DNA of 64,000 nucleotides. Origin: Streptomyces fungicidicus (GTDB taxonomy: Bacteria; Actinomycetota; Actinomycetes; Streptomycetales; Streptomycetaceae). The translations under genes were made by a program, and so were the position numbers. Below the pieces are notes generated by a model. That model ran no database searches. It had not been told where the DNA came from and saw nothing but the letters and a program-made list of their open reading frames with translations. The stretch covers positions 620,001 to 684,000 of the forward strand of contig NZ_CP023407.1 in the NCBI RefSeq assembly GCF_003665435.1, read 5' to 3'. Position 1 is the first letter of the stretch; every line of letters starts with the position of its first letter. Shown here one piece after another: positions 26,163 to 33,949 of the stretch.

Positions 26163-26693
26163 TCAGGCGTCCGTGCCCGGAACCGGCGCGCCGGAGGGCA
26201 CACCGGACGCGACGTAGGCCGCGTACAGCTCCCGCCACTGCGCCCGCGCGCCCGGGCGCGGTCCCCCGGACCGCTCGCCGCGTGCCCGGGCGTCCAGCGC
26301 GGCGAGGCACACGTCCCAGCCGGCGGCGCTGCGGGCGGCGGTGTCCTCGGCGCCGAGGACGTGGGTGAGGGTGAGGCGGGTGCGCTCGTTCGCCGCTTCC
26401 CCGAGGTCGAAGCGGAGTTCGTCGTCGCCCCAGGTGAAGGCGAGACGGCGGGGCGCGTCGACGGCGAGGACCCGGCCGGTGGAGTCCTCCAGGGCGGGGT
26501 CGCCGCTGAAGGCGACGGTGCCGCCGGGGCGCGGGTCGATCTCGGCGCGTGAGGGGAACCAGCCGGCCAGCTCGTCCGGATCGGTGACGAACCGCCAGAC
26601 GCGGTCGGCGGGGTGGTCGTACGCACGGGTGAAGCGGACGGCCGGGCGTCCGTCGTCGAGGGTGAGGAAGGTGCCGGTGGGCTCGGCTGCCAT
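26163..26693 (-). CDS. SRPBCC/AHSA1-type START-like domain protein
   Basis: A 176-residue protein with the AHSA1 signature: VRFTRAYDHPADRVWRFVTDPDELAGWFPS near the N-terminus, GGTVAFSGDP, RLAFTWGDDELRFDL, and a closing helix GWDVCLAALDA. The fold makes a deep hydrophobic pocket; members bind lipids or small hydrophobic ligands, or act in stress, and the ligand cannot be inferred. GGAAGG 9 nt before ATG 26693 supports the start. It is convergent with the peptide exporter, only 4 bp between stops. Confidence 0.87.
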   Translation of the reverse strand: MAAEPTGTFLTLDDGRPAVRFTRAYDHPADRVWRFVTDPDELAGWFPSRAEIDPRPGGTVAFSGDPALEDSTGRVLAVDAPRRLAFTWGDDELRFDLGEAANERTRLTLTHVLGAEDTAARSAAGWDVCLAALDARARGERSGGPRPGARAQWRELYAAYVASGVPSGAPVPGTDA

Positions 26694-26860
26694 GGGTTCG
26701 GTCCTTCCGTGCGGGGCCCGGCGGTGATCGGCGGTTCGTCCGGACGACGGGCAGGAAAATGGTCAACGGATGGTAACCGTCCGGTCACACCTGGGGCATG
26801 TCTGCGCCATACCCGGCTGCGTGTCCATTGCCGCGCGCGGTAACGGGGTACCCACGGGCC

Positions 26861-27871
26861 ATGCGAACCAGCGTGATGGATGTCGGATCGAAGACCGTGA
26901 GACTCGTGGTGGCGGACACGGAGGGCGGGGCGCCGCTGCCGGTGCACACGGCGAAGTGGCCGCTCAGGCTGTCCGAACACGTCACGCCCGGGGGGCCGGT
27001 GCCGGAGCGGGCCGTGGACCGTCTGGCGGAGGCGGTCGCCGCGGCGGACCGGACGGCGGCGCGATGGAGCGCCCCCGGCCCGCTGGCGTTCGCCACCGCC
27101 GTGGTGCGGAGCGCTCCGAACCGGCAGGAGGTGCTGCGCACGGTCCGGGACCGGACCGGCGTCGACCTGTGCACGCTGCCCGGTGAGGTGGAGGCCGAGC
27201 TCACGTTCCTGGGAGCACGGCGCTGGATGGGCTGGCGCTCCGGACCGCTGGCCCTGCTGGACATCGGCGGGGGCTCGCTGGACGTCGCCTTCGGACGCGG
27301 GCGGCTGCCCGACTTCGTGGCCTCGCTGCCGCTGGGGGCGGGCCGGCTGACCCACGAGTTCTTCGCGGACGCGGACCCGCCCTCCCCCGAGCAGGTACGG
27401 GCGCTGCGCCGCCGGGTGCGCCACCAGCTGCGGGACGTGGCGGCCCGGATCCGCTGGGAGGGGCCCCGGACGGCGGTCGCCACCTCCCGCACCTTCCAGC
27501 AGCTGGGACGGCTGTGCGGGGCCGCGCCGGGACGGCACGGGCCGTTCGTGGAGCGGGTGCTGACCTGCTCCGACCTGCGCGGGGCGATCGACCGGCTGGC
27601 CGCCCTGCCCGCGGCCGAACGCGCCCGGCTGCCCGGCATCTCCGCCCCGCGCTCCGCCCAGAGCCTGGCGGGCGCGGTGGTGGGGCACACGGCGATGAAG
27701 CTGACCGGTCTGAGATCGGTGACGGTCTGCCCCTGGGCGCTGCGCGAGGGAGTGCTGCTGCGCCACCTCGAGGACGGCCCCTCCTGGTGGGTGGAGATCG
27801 CCCGCCTCAGCGAGAAGGAGACGTCCGGCGCGGACCCCGTCCCCCTGCGCGTCGCCACCGCGCGCGGCTGA
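26861..27871 (+). CDS. Exopolyphosphatase/GppA-type phosphatase
   Basis: A 336-residue member of the Ppx/GppA family (ASKHA fold), hydrolysing polyphosphate or pppGpp ends. Visible motifs are DVGSKTVRLVVAD at the N-terminus (phosphate loop 1), LDIGGGSLDVAFG near residue 135 (phosphate loop 2), ATSRTFQQLGRL, and LREGVLLRHL near the C-terminus. It is the short single-domain actinobacterial form without the C-terminal HD-like domain. I chose ATG 26861 because homologues start MRxxVLDVGSxT. The ribosome binding site is weak. Confidence 0.88.
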   Translation: MRTSVMDVGSKTVRLVVADTEGGAPLPVHTAKWPLRLSEHVTPGGPVPERAVDRLAEAVAAADRTAARWSAPGPLAFATAVVRSAPNRQEVLRTVRDRTGVDLCTLPGEVEAELTFLGARRWMGWRSGPLALLDIGGGSLDVAFGRGRLPDFVASLPLGAGRLTHEFFADADPPSPEQVRALRRRVRHQLRDVAARIRWEGPRTAVATSRTFQQLGRLCGAAPGRHGPFVERVLTCSDLRGAIDRLAALPAAERARLPGISAPRSAQSLAGAVVGHTAMKLTGLRSVTVCPWALREGVLLRHLEDGPSWWVEIARLSEKETSGADPVPLRVATARG

Positions 27872-27877
27872 CCGGAG

Positions 27878-28486
27878 TCACTGCGGCGGCGGGCCGAGCG
27901 GCCGGGCCTCCAGGGCCCGGGCCACACCCAGCAGGTTGGCGGCCATGGCGCGGGCCGTCCTGCGGGACCAGTCGTGGCCGCTGCCGCCCTCGAGGAAGCT
28001 GGGTCCGGGGCCGGGACCCTGGTTCCAGTAGGTCCACGCCTGGCCGGGGACGGTGTAGCCGATGTCCTGCAGACCGCCGGTGATCTCGCTGATCACATGG
28101 TGCGCGCCGTCCTCGTTGCCGGTGACGACGACGCCGGCGACCCGGTTGTAGGCGGCCGGGACGCCGTCGTCGTCCGTCTCGGACATCATGCCGCTCATCC
28201 GCTCCATCACCCGTTTGGCCACCGAGGACGGCTGGCCGAGCCAGGTCGGCGTGGCGATGACGAGGATTTCGGACGCGAGGATCCTCCCGTGCACGCCCGG
28301 CCACGCGTCACCGTCGTGCACGGCCTCGCTGACCACCCCCGGAGCGATGTCCAGGTCCACCGCACGGACGACGTCGGTCTCCACCCCGTCCTTCTCCAGC
28401 TGCCCGGTGACGGTCCGGAACAGCGCCTCCGTGTTCGAGGTCTCCGGTGACTTCTTGAGCGTGCAATTGATCACGAGTGCCTTCAT
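27878..28486 (-). CDS. NAD(P)H-dependent FMN reductase-like flavodoxin-fold protein
   Basis: A 202-residue flavodoxin-fold protein. INCTLKKSPETSNTEAL is the FMN phosphate loop, ILVIATPTWLGQPSSVAKRVMERM matches the NADPH-dependent FMN reductase motif, and GVVVTGNEDGAHH follows. It likely reduces quinones or supplies reduced flavin in the cytoplasm. I chose ATG 28486 (MKALVINC); the longer frame adds 28 residues lacking family similarity. Its stop lies 6 bp from the convergent exopolyphosphatase stop. Confidence 0.86.
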   Translation of the reverse strand: MKALVINCTLKKSPETSNTEALFRTVTGQLEKDGVETDVVRAVDLDIAPGVVSEAVHDGDAWPGVHGRILASEILVIATPTWLGQPSSVAKRVMERMSGMMSETDDDGVPAAYNRVAGVVVTGNEDGAHHVISEITGGLQDIGYTVPGQAWTYWNQGPGPGPSFLEGGSGHDWSRRTARAMAANLLGVARALEARPLGPPPQ

Positions 28487-28568
28487 GTCGACACGAAGTA
28501 CCCCGGTGGCGCCCCGGTGCCACACGGACGTGGGTGTCCGTGGGCCGTCCGGGTGGTACCCGGGGCGC

Positions 28569-29582
28569 ATGACGAACGACCGTGAGGAACCCCTTCTGCC
28601 GGCCGCGCGCGGCCCGCTGAGCAGCGCCGTCGTGGACTGTCTGCGGGGCGCGGGCCCGCCGCCTCCGTACGACGGGATCGCCGCGGCCCCCGTCTACGGG
28701 GACGACCTCCAGCTCGCCCTGTACCTCTGCTACGAGCTGCACTACCGCGGTTTCTCGGGGGTGCCGGCGGACCTCGAATGGGACCCGGAGCTGCTGCGCG
28801 CCCGGGCCGCCCTGGAGCGGCGCTTCCTCACCGCGCTGCGCGCCGACGCCCACCGGCACGACGAGGTCGACGAGGCGTTCGCCGGAATCCTCGTGGAGCC
28901 GGTGGACGGCACCGGCGTCAGCCACTTCCTGCGCGACAGCGGCGAGCTGTGGCACGTGCGGGAGTACGCCGCCCAACGGTCCCTGTACCACCTGAAGGAG
29001 GCCGACCCGCACGCATGGGTGCTGCCCCGGCTGTGGGGGCGGGCCAAGGCGGCGATGGCGGCCGTGGAGTTCGACGAGTACGGCGGCGGCCGCGCCGACC
29101 GGGTGCACGCCCGGCTGTTCGCGGACCTGATGGCCGACCTGGGCCTGGACACCGCGTACGGCCGCTATCTGGACGCGGCCTGCGCCGAACAGCTGGTGAC
29201 GGTGAACCTGATGTCGCTCTTCGGACTGCACCGCTCGCTCAGGGGCGCGCTGGTGGGCCATTTCGCGACGGTCGAGATCACCTCCTCGCCGGGCTCCCGG
29301 CGGCTCGCCGAGGCGATGCGCCGGACGGGCGCGGGGCCGGCCGCCGAGCACTTCTACGACGAGCACGTGGAGGCGGACGCGGTGCACGAGCAGGTGGTGC
29401 GCCACGAGGTCGTCGCCGGGCTGCTGGAGGCGGAGCCGCACCTCGCGGCGGACGTCGCCTTCGGCGTCGACGCCACCGTGTTCGCCGAGGACCGCCTCGC
29501 CGGCCGGCTGCTCGGTGACTGGAGCGCGGGCCGTTCCTCACTGCGTACTCCCCTGTCCCGGGAGTTCACCCATGTCTCCTGA
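28569..29582 (+). CDS. Iron-containing redox enzyme family protein (heme-oxygenase-like fold)
   Basis: A 337-residue all-helical protein with the pattern of the iron-containing redox enzyme family (HDO-like di-iron). Candidate iron ligands are Glu and His in LCYELHYRGFSG, HLKEADPHAW, EFDEYGGGRADRVHARLF, and DEHVEADAVHEQVV near the C-terminus. Some relatives perform oxidative C-C cleavage of amino acids or fatty acids; the substrate here is unknown. It overlaps the next gene by 11 nt and is the first of an overlapping trio with a methyltransferase and a CDGSH protein, which suggests they share one process. Confidence 0.85.
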   Translation: MTNDREEPLLPAARGPLSSAVVDCLRGAGPPPPYDGIAAAPVYGDDLQLALYLCYELHYRGFSGVPADLEWDPELLRARAALERRFLTALRADAHRHDEVDEAFAGILVEPVDGTGVSHFLRDSGELWHVREYAAQRSLYHLKEADPHAWVLPRLWGRAKAAMAAVEFDEYGGGRADRVHARLFADLMADLGLDTAYGRYLDAACAEQLVTVNLMSLFGLHRSLRGALVGHFATVEITSSPGSRRLAEAMRRTGAGPAAEHFYDEHVEADAVHEQVVRHEVVAGLLEAEPHLAADVAFGVDATVFAEDRLAGRLLGDWSAGRSSLRTPLSREFTHVS

Positions 29583-30258
29583 CGGTGTGGGTACCCGGCG
29601 GTCCGTGAGTCCTATGGCACCCCCGGGCGTGTACGCCCCTCAGGAGGACACCGAGCTGCTGGCCGGTGCCCTGTCCGACGAGCCGGTCCCGCCGGACGCG
29701 GCCGTCCTCGACGTGGGAACGGGATCCGGCGCGCTGGCGGTGGCAGCCGCCCGGCGCGGCTGCCGGGTGACCGCGGTCGACGTCTCGTGGCGGGCGGTGG
29801 GCACGGCGCGGCTGAACGCGCTGCGGGCCGGCGTCCCGGTGCGGGTGCGGCGCGGCGACCTGTTCGGTCCCGTGCGCGGCGAGTCTTTCGATCTGGTCCT
29901 CGCCAATCCCCCGTACGTACCCGCGCCCGGCGGTCCCTCGCTGCCCCGGGGCGCGGCCCGGGCCTGGGACGCGGGCGCCGACGGGCGGCTCGTCCTTGAC
30001 CGGATCTGCCGGGAGGCGCCGGCGCTGCTGCGGCCCGGGGGCGTACTGCTGCTGGTGCAGTCGGCGCTCAGCGGTCCCGAGCTGACCGTCGGGCATCTGC
30101 GCGCCGCCGGGACGAAGGCCGCGGTGATCCGGCGCCGGCACATCTCCTTCGGCCCGGTGCTGCGGGCGAGGGAGCGCTGGCTGCGGGCGCGGGGACTGCT
30201 GGCCGCGGCCGACGACAAGGAGGAGCTGGTGGTGATCCGTGCCGAACTCCCCGTCTGA
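29572..30258 (+). CDS. HemK2/MTQ2-type class I methyltransferase
   Basis: A 228-residue SAM-dependent methyltransferase. GVYAPQEDTELLAGAL precedes motif I VLDVGTGSGALAVAAA, AVDVSWRAVGTARLN gives the acidic SAM ribose ligand, and LANPPYVP is the NPPY motif of amino- or amide-N methyltransferases. The HemK2 branch methylates Gln of release factors or other proteins; the actinobacterial target is not known. I chose ATG 29572 because GGGAG lies 7 nt upstream within the previous gene; an alternative ATG is at 29614. It overlaps both neighbours, so it is translationally coupled. Confidence 0.86.
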   Translation: MSPDGVGTRRSVSPMAPPGVYAPQEDTELLAGALSDEPVPPDAAVLDVGTGSGALAVAAARRGCRVTAVDVSWRAVGTARLNALRAGVPVRVRRGDLFGPVRGESFDLVLANPPYVPAPGGPSLPRGAARAWDAGADGRLVLDRICREAPALLRPGGVLLLVQSALSGPELTVGHLRAAGTKAAVIRRRHISFGPVLRARERWLRARGLLAAADDKEELVVIRAELPV

Positions 30259-30436
30259 CACCCCGCGACGCGTCACCGTGCGGCGCAAGGGCCCGCTGCT
30301 GGTGGAGGGACCGGTGGAGGTGGAGCTGGAGGACGGCACGGTCGTCGCCTCCGACCGCTTCCGGGTGGCCCTGTGCACCTGCCGCCGCAGCAAGCGGTAT
30401 CCGTGGTGCGACACCAGTCACCGCGACCGGGCGTGA
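30239..30436 (+). CDS. CDGSH iron-sulfur domain protein
   Basis: A 65-residue protein. The CDGSH signature is CTCRRSKRYPWCDTSH (residues 46-61), supplying three Cys and one His to a labile 2Fe-2S cluster. Such proteins carry electrons or clusters. It starts at GTG 30239, 20 nt inside the methyltransferase gene, so its production is probably tied to that gene. The conserved neighbourhood with the iron redox enzyme suggests it could be that enzyme's electron donor (inference). Confidence 0.9.
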   Translation: MPNSPSDTPRRVTVRRKGPLLVEGPVEVELEDGTVVASDRFRVALCTCRRSKRYPWCDTSHRDRA

Positions 30437-30480
30437 GGAGGCTTGTTGCGACGGCCCGCGGGCCGTGCTTGGCTCGCCCG

Positions 30481-31149
30481 ATGAACTTTCTGCTGACGGC
30501 GAGCGGCCTGCGCAACGACACCCTGCGGGACGCGCTGCGGGACATGCTGGGCAAGCCGTTCGGATCGGCGAACGTCGTGTACGTTCCGACGGCATCGGTC
30601 GCCGAGCCCGGGGACCACGGGTGGTTCGTCGCGAACATGAACCGGGTGCACGGCCTCGGCTGGCGGGAGTTCGACGTCCTGGAGCTCAACGGCCTGCCCC
30701 GGCGGATGGTGCTCGACCGGCTGCTGCGCGCCGACGTCATCCATGTCGAGGGCGGCAACCACTACCACCTCGCACGCAGCATCACCGGCAACGGTCTGGC
30801 CGACGGCTTCCTGGAGGCGCTGGAGAGCCGGGTCTACGTGGGGGTCAGCGCCGGGTCGATGATCTTCAGCCGTCATCTCACCGGGCACTCCGCCGACGTC
30901 ATCGGGGACACCGCCGACCTCCACGTGCTCGACGCGACGACCGTGGAGCCGCCGTTCGGGCTCTTCGACTGGTATCTCAAGCCCCATCTGTACTCGCCGG
31001 ACTTCCCCGAGCGGGACGACGCCTGGGCCGACCGCATCACCGCGCGGGCCGACTTCCCGGTCTACTTCGTCGACGACGAGACGGCCGTTCGCGTCAGGGA
31101 CGGCAAGACGGACGTGGTCTCCGAGGGCCGGTGGCGGTTCCATCCGTGA
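30481..31149 (+). CDS. Peptidase E-like serine peptidase (S51)
   Basis: A 222-residue protein with the S51 nucleophile elbow VGVSAGSM (Ser near residue 124), HVEGGNHYHLAR before it, and downstream LKPHLYSPDFPERDD containing the likely catalytic His. Peptidase E cleaves N-terminal Asp dipeptides; cyanophycinase is a relative. ATG 30481 lacks a clear ribosome binding site but matches the family start. A strong terminator follows, 23 nt beyond the stop. Confidence 0.85.
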   Translation: MNFLLTASGLRNDTLRDALRDMLGKPFGSANVVYVPTASVAEPGDHGWFVANMNRVHGLGWREFDVLELNGLPRRMVLDRLLRADVIHVEGGNHYHLARSITGNGLADGFLEALESRVYVGVSAGSMIFSRHLTGHSADVIGDTADLHVLDATTVEPPFGLFDWYLKPHLYSPDFPERDDAWADRITARADFPVYFVDDETAVRVRDGKTDVVSEGRWRFHP

Positions 31150-31172
31150 CTCCGGGAGTTCCCCGAGGACCC

Positions 31173-31211
31173 GGAGACCGGCGGGCGGCCCCACTCCGCC
31201 CGCCGGTCTCC
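31173..31211 (+). terminator. Strong terminator hairpin after peptidase E
   Basis: A perfect 16-bp stem (31173-31188 with 31196-31211) with a 7-nt loop lies between convergent genes and may act in both directions. Confidence 0.8.
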
Positions 31212-31301
31212 TTGCGGGGATCGCACGTTCCGCGGGAGGGCCGGCACTCCCCAAATCGAGCCGGCCGCCGCGCGGTCACGGGAAAACGCGCGATCCCGGT
31301 C

Positions 31302-31736
31302 TCAGAACGCGAAGACGCTCGAACCGTGAGCGTTCATCACGCACTCGTTGGAGAAGGTCCGCTCGTAGGAGACGCGCCGTCCCTGCCACACCCCGTCGAC
31401 GGTGACGAGGACCGGGTCGTACTGCAGGGTGCAGTGGACGCCCTCACTCACCGTCAGGGCGTCGAGGTCGCCGCCGGCGCGGTTCATCTCCGCGCAGGCC
31501 GCCCCGGCGGCCGGGTGGGTGCCCGAGGCCCCGGGGGCACAGGTCAGGGTGACCGCGCGTTCCGGTGTGGCGGTCGCCGCGCTGTCGCCGTGGCCCATGG
31601 TGAGCACCAGGGCCGAGGGGGCGTAGAGCGCGGACGGGGCGTTCCCCGGAGCTGCCAGCGCGGCCCCGGACAGGGGTGCGCAGACGGCGGCGGCCGTGAG
31701 GCCGAGGGTGGTGGCCCAGCGCGCGGTGTTCCGCAT
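31302..31736 (-). CDS. Subtilisin inhibitor-like protease inhibitor (SSI family)
   Basis: A 144-residue secreted inhibitor with a Sec signal (about residues 1-29, ending GAALA) and a mature domain of about 110 residues. Two Cys pairs are present (TLTC with GAAC, and VHC with NEC). The C-terminus [21 protein letters not shown] is nearly invariant in SSIs. By alignment with SSI (CPM-VYDP), the reactive site reads C-T-L-Q-Y-D-P, so P1 is Leu and P2 is Thr rather than Pro. That predicts inhibition of subtilisin or chymotrypsin-like enzymes rather than trypsin. I chose ATG 31736 because GGAAGG is properly spaced; ATG 31745 is too close to it. Confidence 0.93.
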   Translation of the reverse strand: MRNTARWATTLGLTAAAVCAPLSGAALAAPGNAPSALYAPSALVLTMGHGDSAATATPERAVTLTCAPGASGTHPAAGAACAEMNRAGGDLDALTVSEGVHCTLQYDPVLVTVDGVWQGRRVSYERTFSNECVMNAHGSSVFAF

Positions 31737-32060
31737 TGTGTGCATCCTTCCGCTCGTGTCGACGAGTCGCCGGCCCGTGCTCGGTCGGTGCCGAACCGGC
31801 GTGCGGGAGTCTGCCGAGTCCGCGGCGGAACTTCACATCGGACATGCGCGTTTCGGTAACCTTGCGTGTTGAATCAGTGGCGTGAAGTCACGGAACGCAG
31901 GACCGCCGCCCTAGTAACCGCACGGACACGGGGAACGCGAAGTGGCCGGATGGCCGGAACGGCGCCGCCCGGCAATCGGCCTGAAACATTCCGGTTCCGC
32001 TCTCGGCGGACCGTTCCGCGACGCCTTGTGTTCATTCGGGGGGCGAGTAATCGTTGTTAC
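31737..32060. promoter_or_regulatory. Divergent promoter region; possible leaderless start at 32061
   Basis: No gene fits in these 324 bp. On the plus strand TTGTGT (32026-32031) and TAATCG (32048-32053), spaced 16 nt, end 7 nt before ATG 32061. Transcription could therefore begin at or beside the A of the start codon. No Shine-Dalgarno is near the ATG. Confidence 0.35.
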
Positions 32061-32615
32061 ATGATTACGGCAGAGCAGCGAGAGCAAGTGCGGGGCTGGT
32101 TCACCGGCCGGCTCCCCGACGATCTCTTCGAGGAGCTGGCCGAGGTCACGGTCGACCGCGAGGAGATCACGGTCATCGGCCGCATTCCCGGCCCCCGGCC
32201 GGTGGCGGACGCCTCACCGGCAGAGCGTGAGGCGGCGGTCGAGGGCCGTGTCCAGGAGTTCCGGGAACGCACCCGGGACGACCGGATCGCGGTCGCCCGG
32301 GACGCCGAGCACCGCTTCGGGCGCAAGGTCTCCTGGGGCGTGGAGTGCGACGGCCGCCGCGCCCTGTTCACCCACGTGGCAGCGCCCGTCATGACCCGGC
32401 TGCGCCAGCCGGAGCGCCAGGTCCTCGACACCCTCATCGCGGGCGGGGTGGCCCGCAGCCGCAGTGAGGCGCTGGCCTGGTGCGTGCGTCTGGTCCAGCG
32501 GCACACCGACGACTGGCTCACCGAGCTGCGCGAGTCGCTGCAACACGTCCAGCGGGTGCGGGCGCAGGGTCCGGACGGCGAACCGCCGGAGGACCCCGCG
32601 GCCGCCGAGGGCTGA
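32061..32615 (+). CDS. Conserved hypothetical protein with RHH-like C-terminal segment
   Basis: A 184-residue acidic, helical protein that I do not recognise by function. The N-terminal 50 residues include repeated short strands (EVTVDREEITVIGRI). The middle is charged helix (PAEREAAVEGRVQEFRERTR). The C-terminal part has LIAGGVARSRSEALAWCVRLV, which resembles the second helix of ribbon-helix-helix proteins. No signal or membrane segment is present. It could be a DNA- or nucleotide-binding regulator (weak inference). Translation may start on a leaderless mRNA. Confidence 0.75.
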   Translation: MITAEQREQVRGWFTGRLPDDLFEELAEVTVDREEITVIGRIPGPRPVADASPAEREAAVEGRVQEFRERTRDDRIAVARDAEHRFGRKVSWGVECDGRRALFTHVAAPVMTRLRQPERQVLDTLIAGGVARSRSEALAWCVRLVQRHTDDWLTELRESLQHVQRVRAQGPDGEPPEDPAAAEG

Positions 32616-32658
32616 GCGGCGTCGCGGCCCGCCGGGGCCCCGCGCTGGACGCCGCGCG

Positions 32659-32678
32659 CGCATACCGGCCAGTATGCG
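32659..32678. promoter_or_regulatory. Candidate TetR-type operator upstream of lactate monooxygenase
   Basis: CGCATACCGGCCAGTATGCG is a 20-bp palindrome with 9 of 10 pairs matched, ending 38 nt before the oxidase ATG. The core ATACCGGCCAGTAT has the symmetry and length of TetR-family operators. It contains an in-frame upstream ATG (32674), which argues for the downstream start. No tetR gene is adjacent, so the regulator would act from elsewhere. Confidence 0.55.
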
Positions 32679-32715
32679 TCGGGACGGCACGGCTCGAGGA
32701 GACAGGGCGGGACGC

Positions 32716-33885
32716 ATGGCGAAGCACTGGGCCGATTTCCAGTACGAGATCTACCTGAACGGGATGACGGGCGCCGTGCCCCGGCTGCCGACCGATCTGA
32801 CCCGGCTGGAGGAGCTGACCGAGCAGCGGCTCGGCCCCGGTCCGGTCGGGTACGTCGCCGGCAGCGCGGGCGACGGCAGCACGGCCCGCGCCAACCGGGC
32901 CGCTCTCGACCGCCGCCGGATCGTGCCGCGCATGCTGCGGGACGTGCACGAGCGCGATCTGTCGGTGGAGGTGCTGGGCCGCGCGCTGCCGGCGCCGCTG
33001 GCTCTGGCGCCGGTCGGGGTGCTGTCGCTCATGCACCCGGACGCGGAGTCCGCCGCCGCTCGGGCGGCCGCCGCGCAGGGGGTGCCGTTCGTGCTGTCGT
33101 CCGCGTCCAGCACGCCGATGGAGCAGGTCGCGGAGGCGATGGGCGAGGCGGAGCGCTGGTTCCAGCTCTACTGGCCGAAGGACGTGGAGGTGGCCCGGAG
33201 CTTCCTGGAGCGGGCGAGGGCCGCGGGGTTCACGGCACTCGTCGTCACCCTGGACACTCCCCTGCTGTCCTGGCGCCCCCGCGACCTGGACCAGGCGTAC
33301 CTGCCCTTCCTGCACGGCGTCGGCACCGCCAACTACTTCTCGGACCCGGCGTTCCGGGCGGGCCTGGCCAAGCCGGTGCACGAGGACCCGAACGCGGCGG
33401 TGATGCACTTCGTCGGCATGTTCGCCGATCCCGCCAAGTCCTGGCCGGACCTGGCTTTCCTGCGGGAGAACTGGGACGGGCCGATCGTGCTCAAGGGGGT
33501 ACTGCATCCCGACGACGCACGGCTCGCCGCCGACGCCGGGATGGACGGGGTGGTGGTCTCCAACCACGGCGGCCGTCAGGTGGCCGGGGCGATCGCGGCG
33601 GCGGACGCCCTGCCCGGCGTGGTGGAGGCCGTCGGCGACCGGCTCACCGTGCTGTTCGACAGCGGGGTGCGCACCGGCGACGACGTCTTCAAGGCCCTCG
33701 CCCTCGGGGCGCGGGCGGTGCTGCTGGGGCGTCCGTACGTCTACGGGCTCGGCCTCGAAGGGCAGGAGGGCGTGGAACACGTGATCCGCTGTCTGCTCGC
33801 CGAACTCGACCTCACCCTGGCCCTGTCGGGGCACGCCTCCCCCGCCACGGTCGGCCCGGCCGACCTGACGGAGGCCACGGGCTGA
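32716..33885 (+). CDS. Lactate 2-monooxygenase-like FMN alpha-hydroxyacid oxidase
   Basis: A 389-residue FMN-dependent enzyme of the glycolate oxidase/lactate oxidase superfamily. It likely converts lactate or a related 2-hydroxyacid, with O2, to the decarboxylated acid or keto acid. Motifs are LALAPVGVLSLMHPDAE, FVLSSASSTPMEQVAEAM, FQLYWPKD, VVSNHGGRQV (catalytic His/Arg loop, near residue 283) and LFDSGVRTGDDVFKALALGA for FMN phosphate. The N-terminal FQYEIYLNGMTG is typical of the lactate monooxygenase branch. ATG 32716 is preferred; ATG 32674 lies in the operator. Confidence 0.88.
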   Translation: MAKHWADFQYEIYLNGMTGAVPRLPTDLTRLEELTEQRLGPGPVGYVAGSAGDGSTARANRAALDRRRIVPRMLRDVHERDLSVEVLGRALPAPLALAPVGVLSLMHPDAESAAARAAAAQGVPFVLSSASSTPMEQVAEAMGEAERWFQLYWPKDVEVARSFLERARAAGFTALVVTLDTPLLSWRPRDLDQAYLPFLHGVGTANYFSDPAFRAGLAKPVHEDPNAAVMHFVGMFADPAKSWPDLAFLRENWDGPIVLKGVLHPDDARLAADAGMDGVVVSNHGGRQVAGAIAAADALPGVVEAVGDRLTVLFDSGVRTGDDVFKALALGARAVLLGRPYVYGLGLEGQEGVEHVIRCLLAELDLTLALSGHASPATVGPADLTEATG

Positions 33886-33907
33886 CCCGCGCCACCGCAC
33901 GACGAGA

Positions 33908-33941
33908 CCGGGGCGGGCGGCCGGGAGGCCTCCCGCCCCGG
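33908..33941. terminator. Bidirectional terminator hairpin
   Basis: A perfect 10-bp inverted repeat (33908-33917 with 33932-33941, 14-nt loop) lies between the convergent oxidase and lectin-fusion genes. Confidence 0.6.
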
Positions 33942-33949
33942 CCGCGCCG

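Noticed and set aside
23318..27766. A 1482-residue open frame on the minus strand
   Set aside because: It lies antisense to the second peptide-export ABC gene and the exopolyphosphatase, with no ribosome binding site or recognisable domain.
28569..29582. True heme oxygenase
   Set aside because: The helical fold is similar, but the sequence fits the iron-containing redox enzyme family better and no proximal heme-His motif of HO-1 type is evident.
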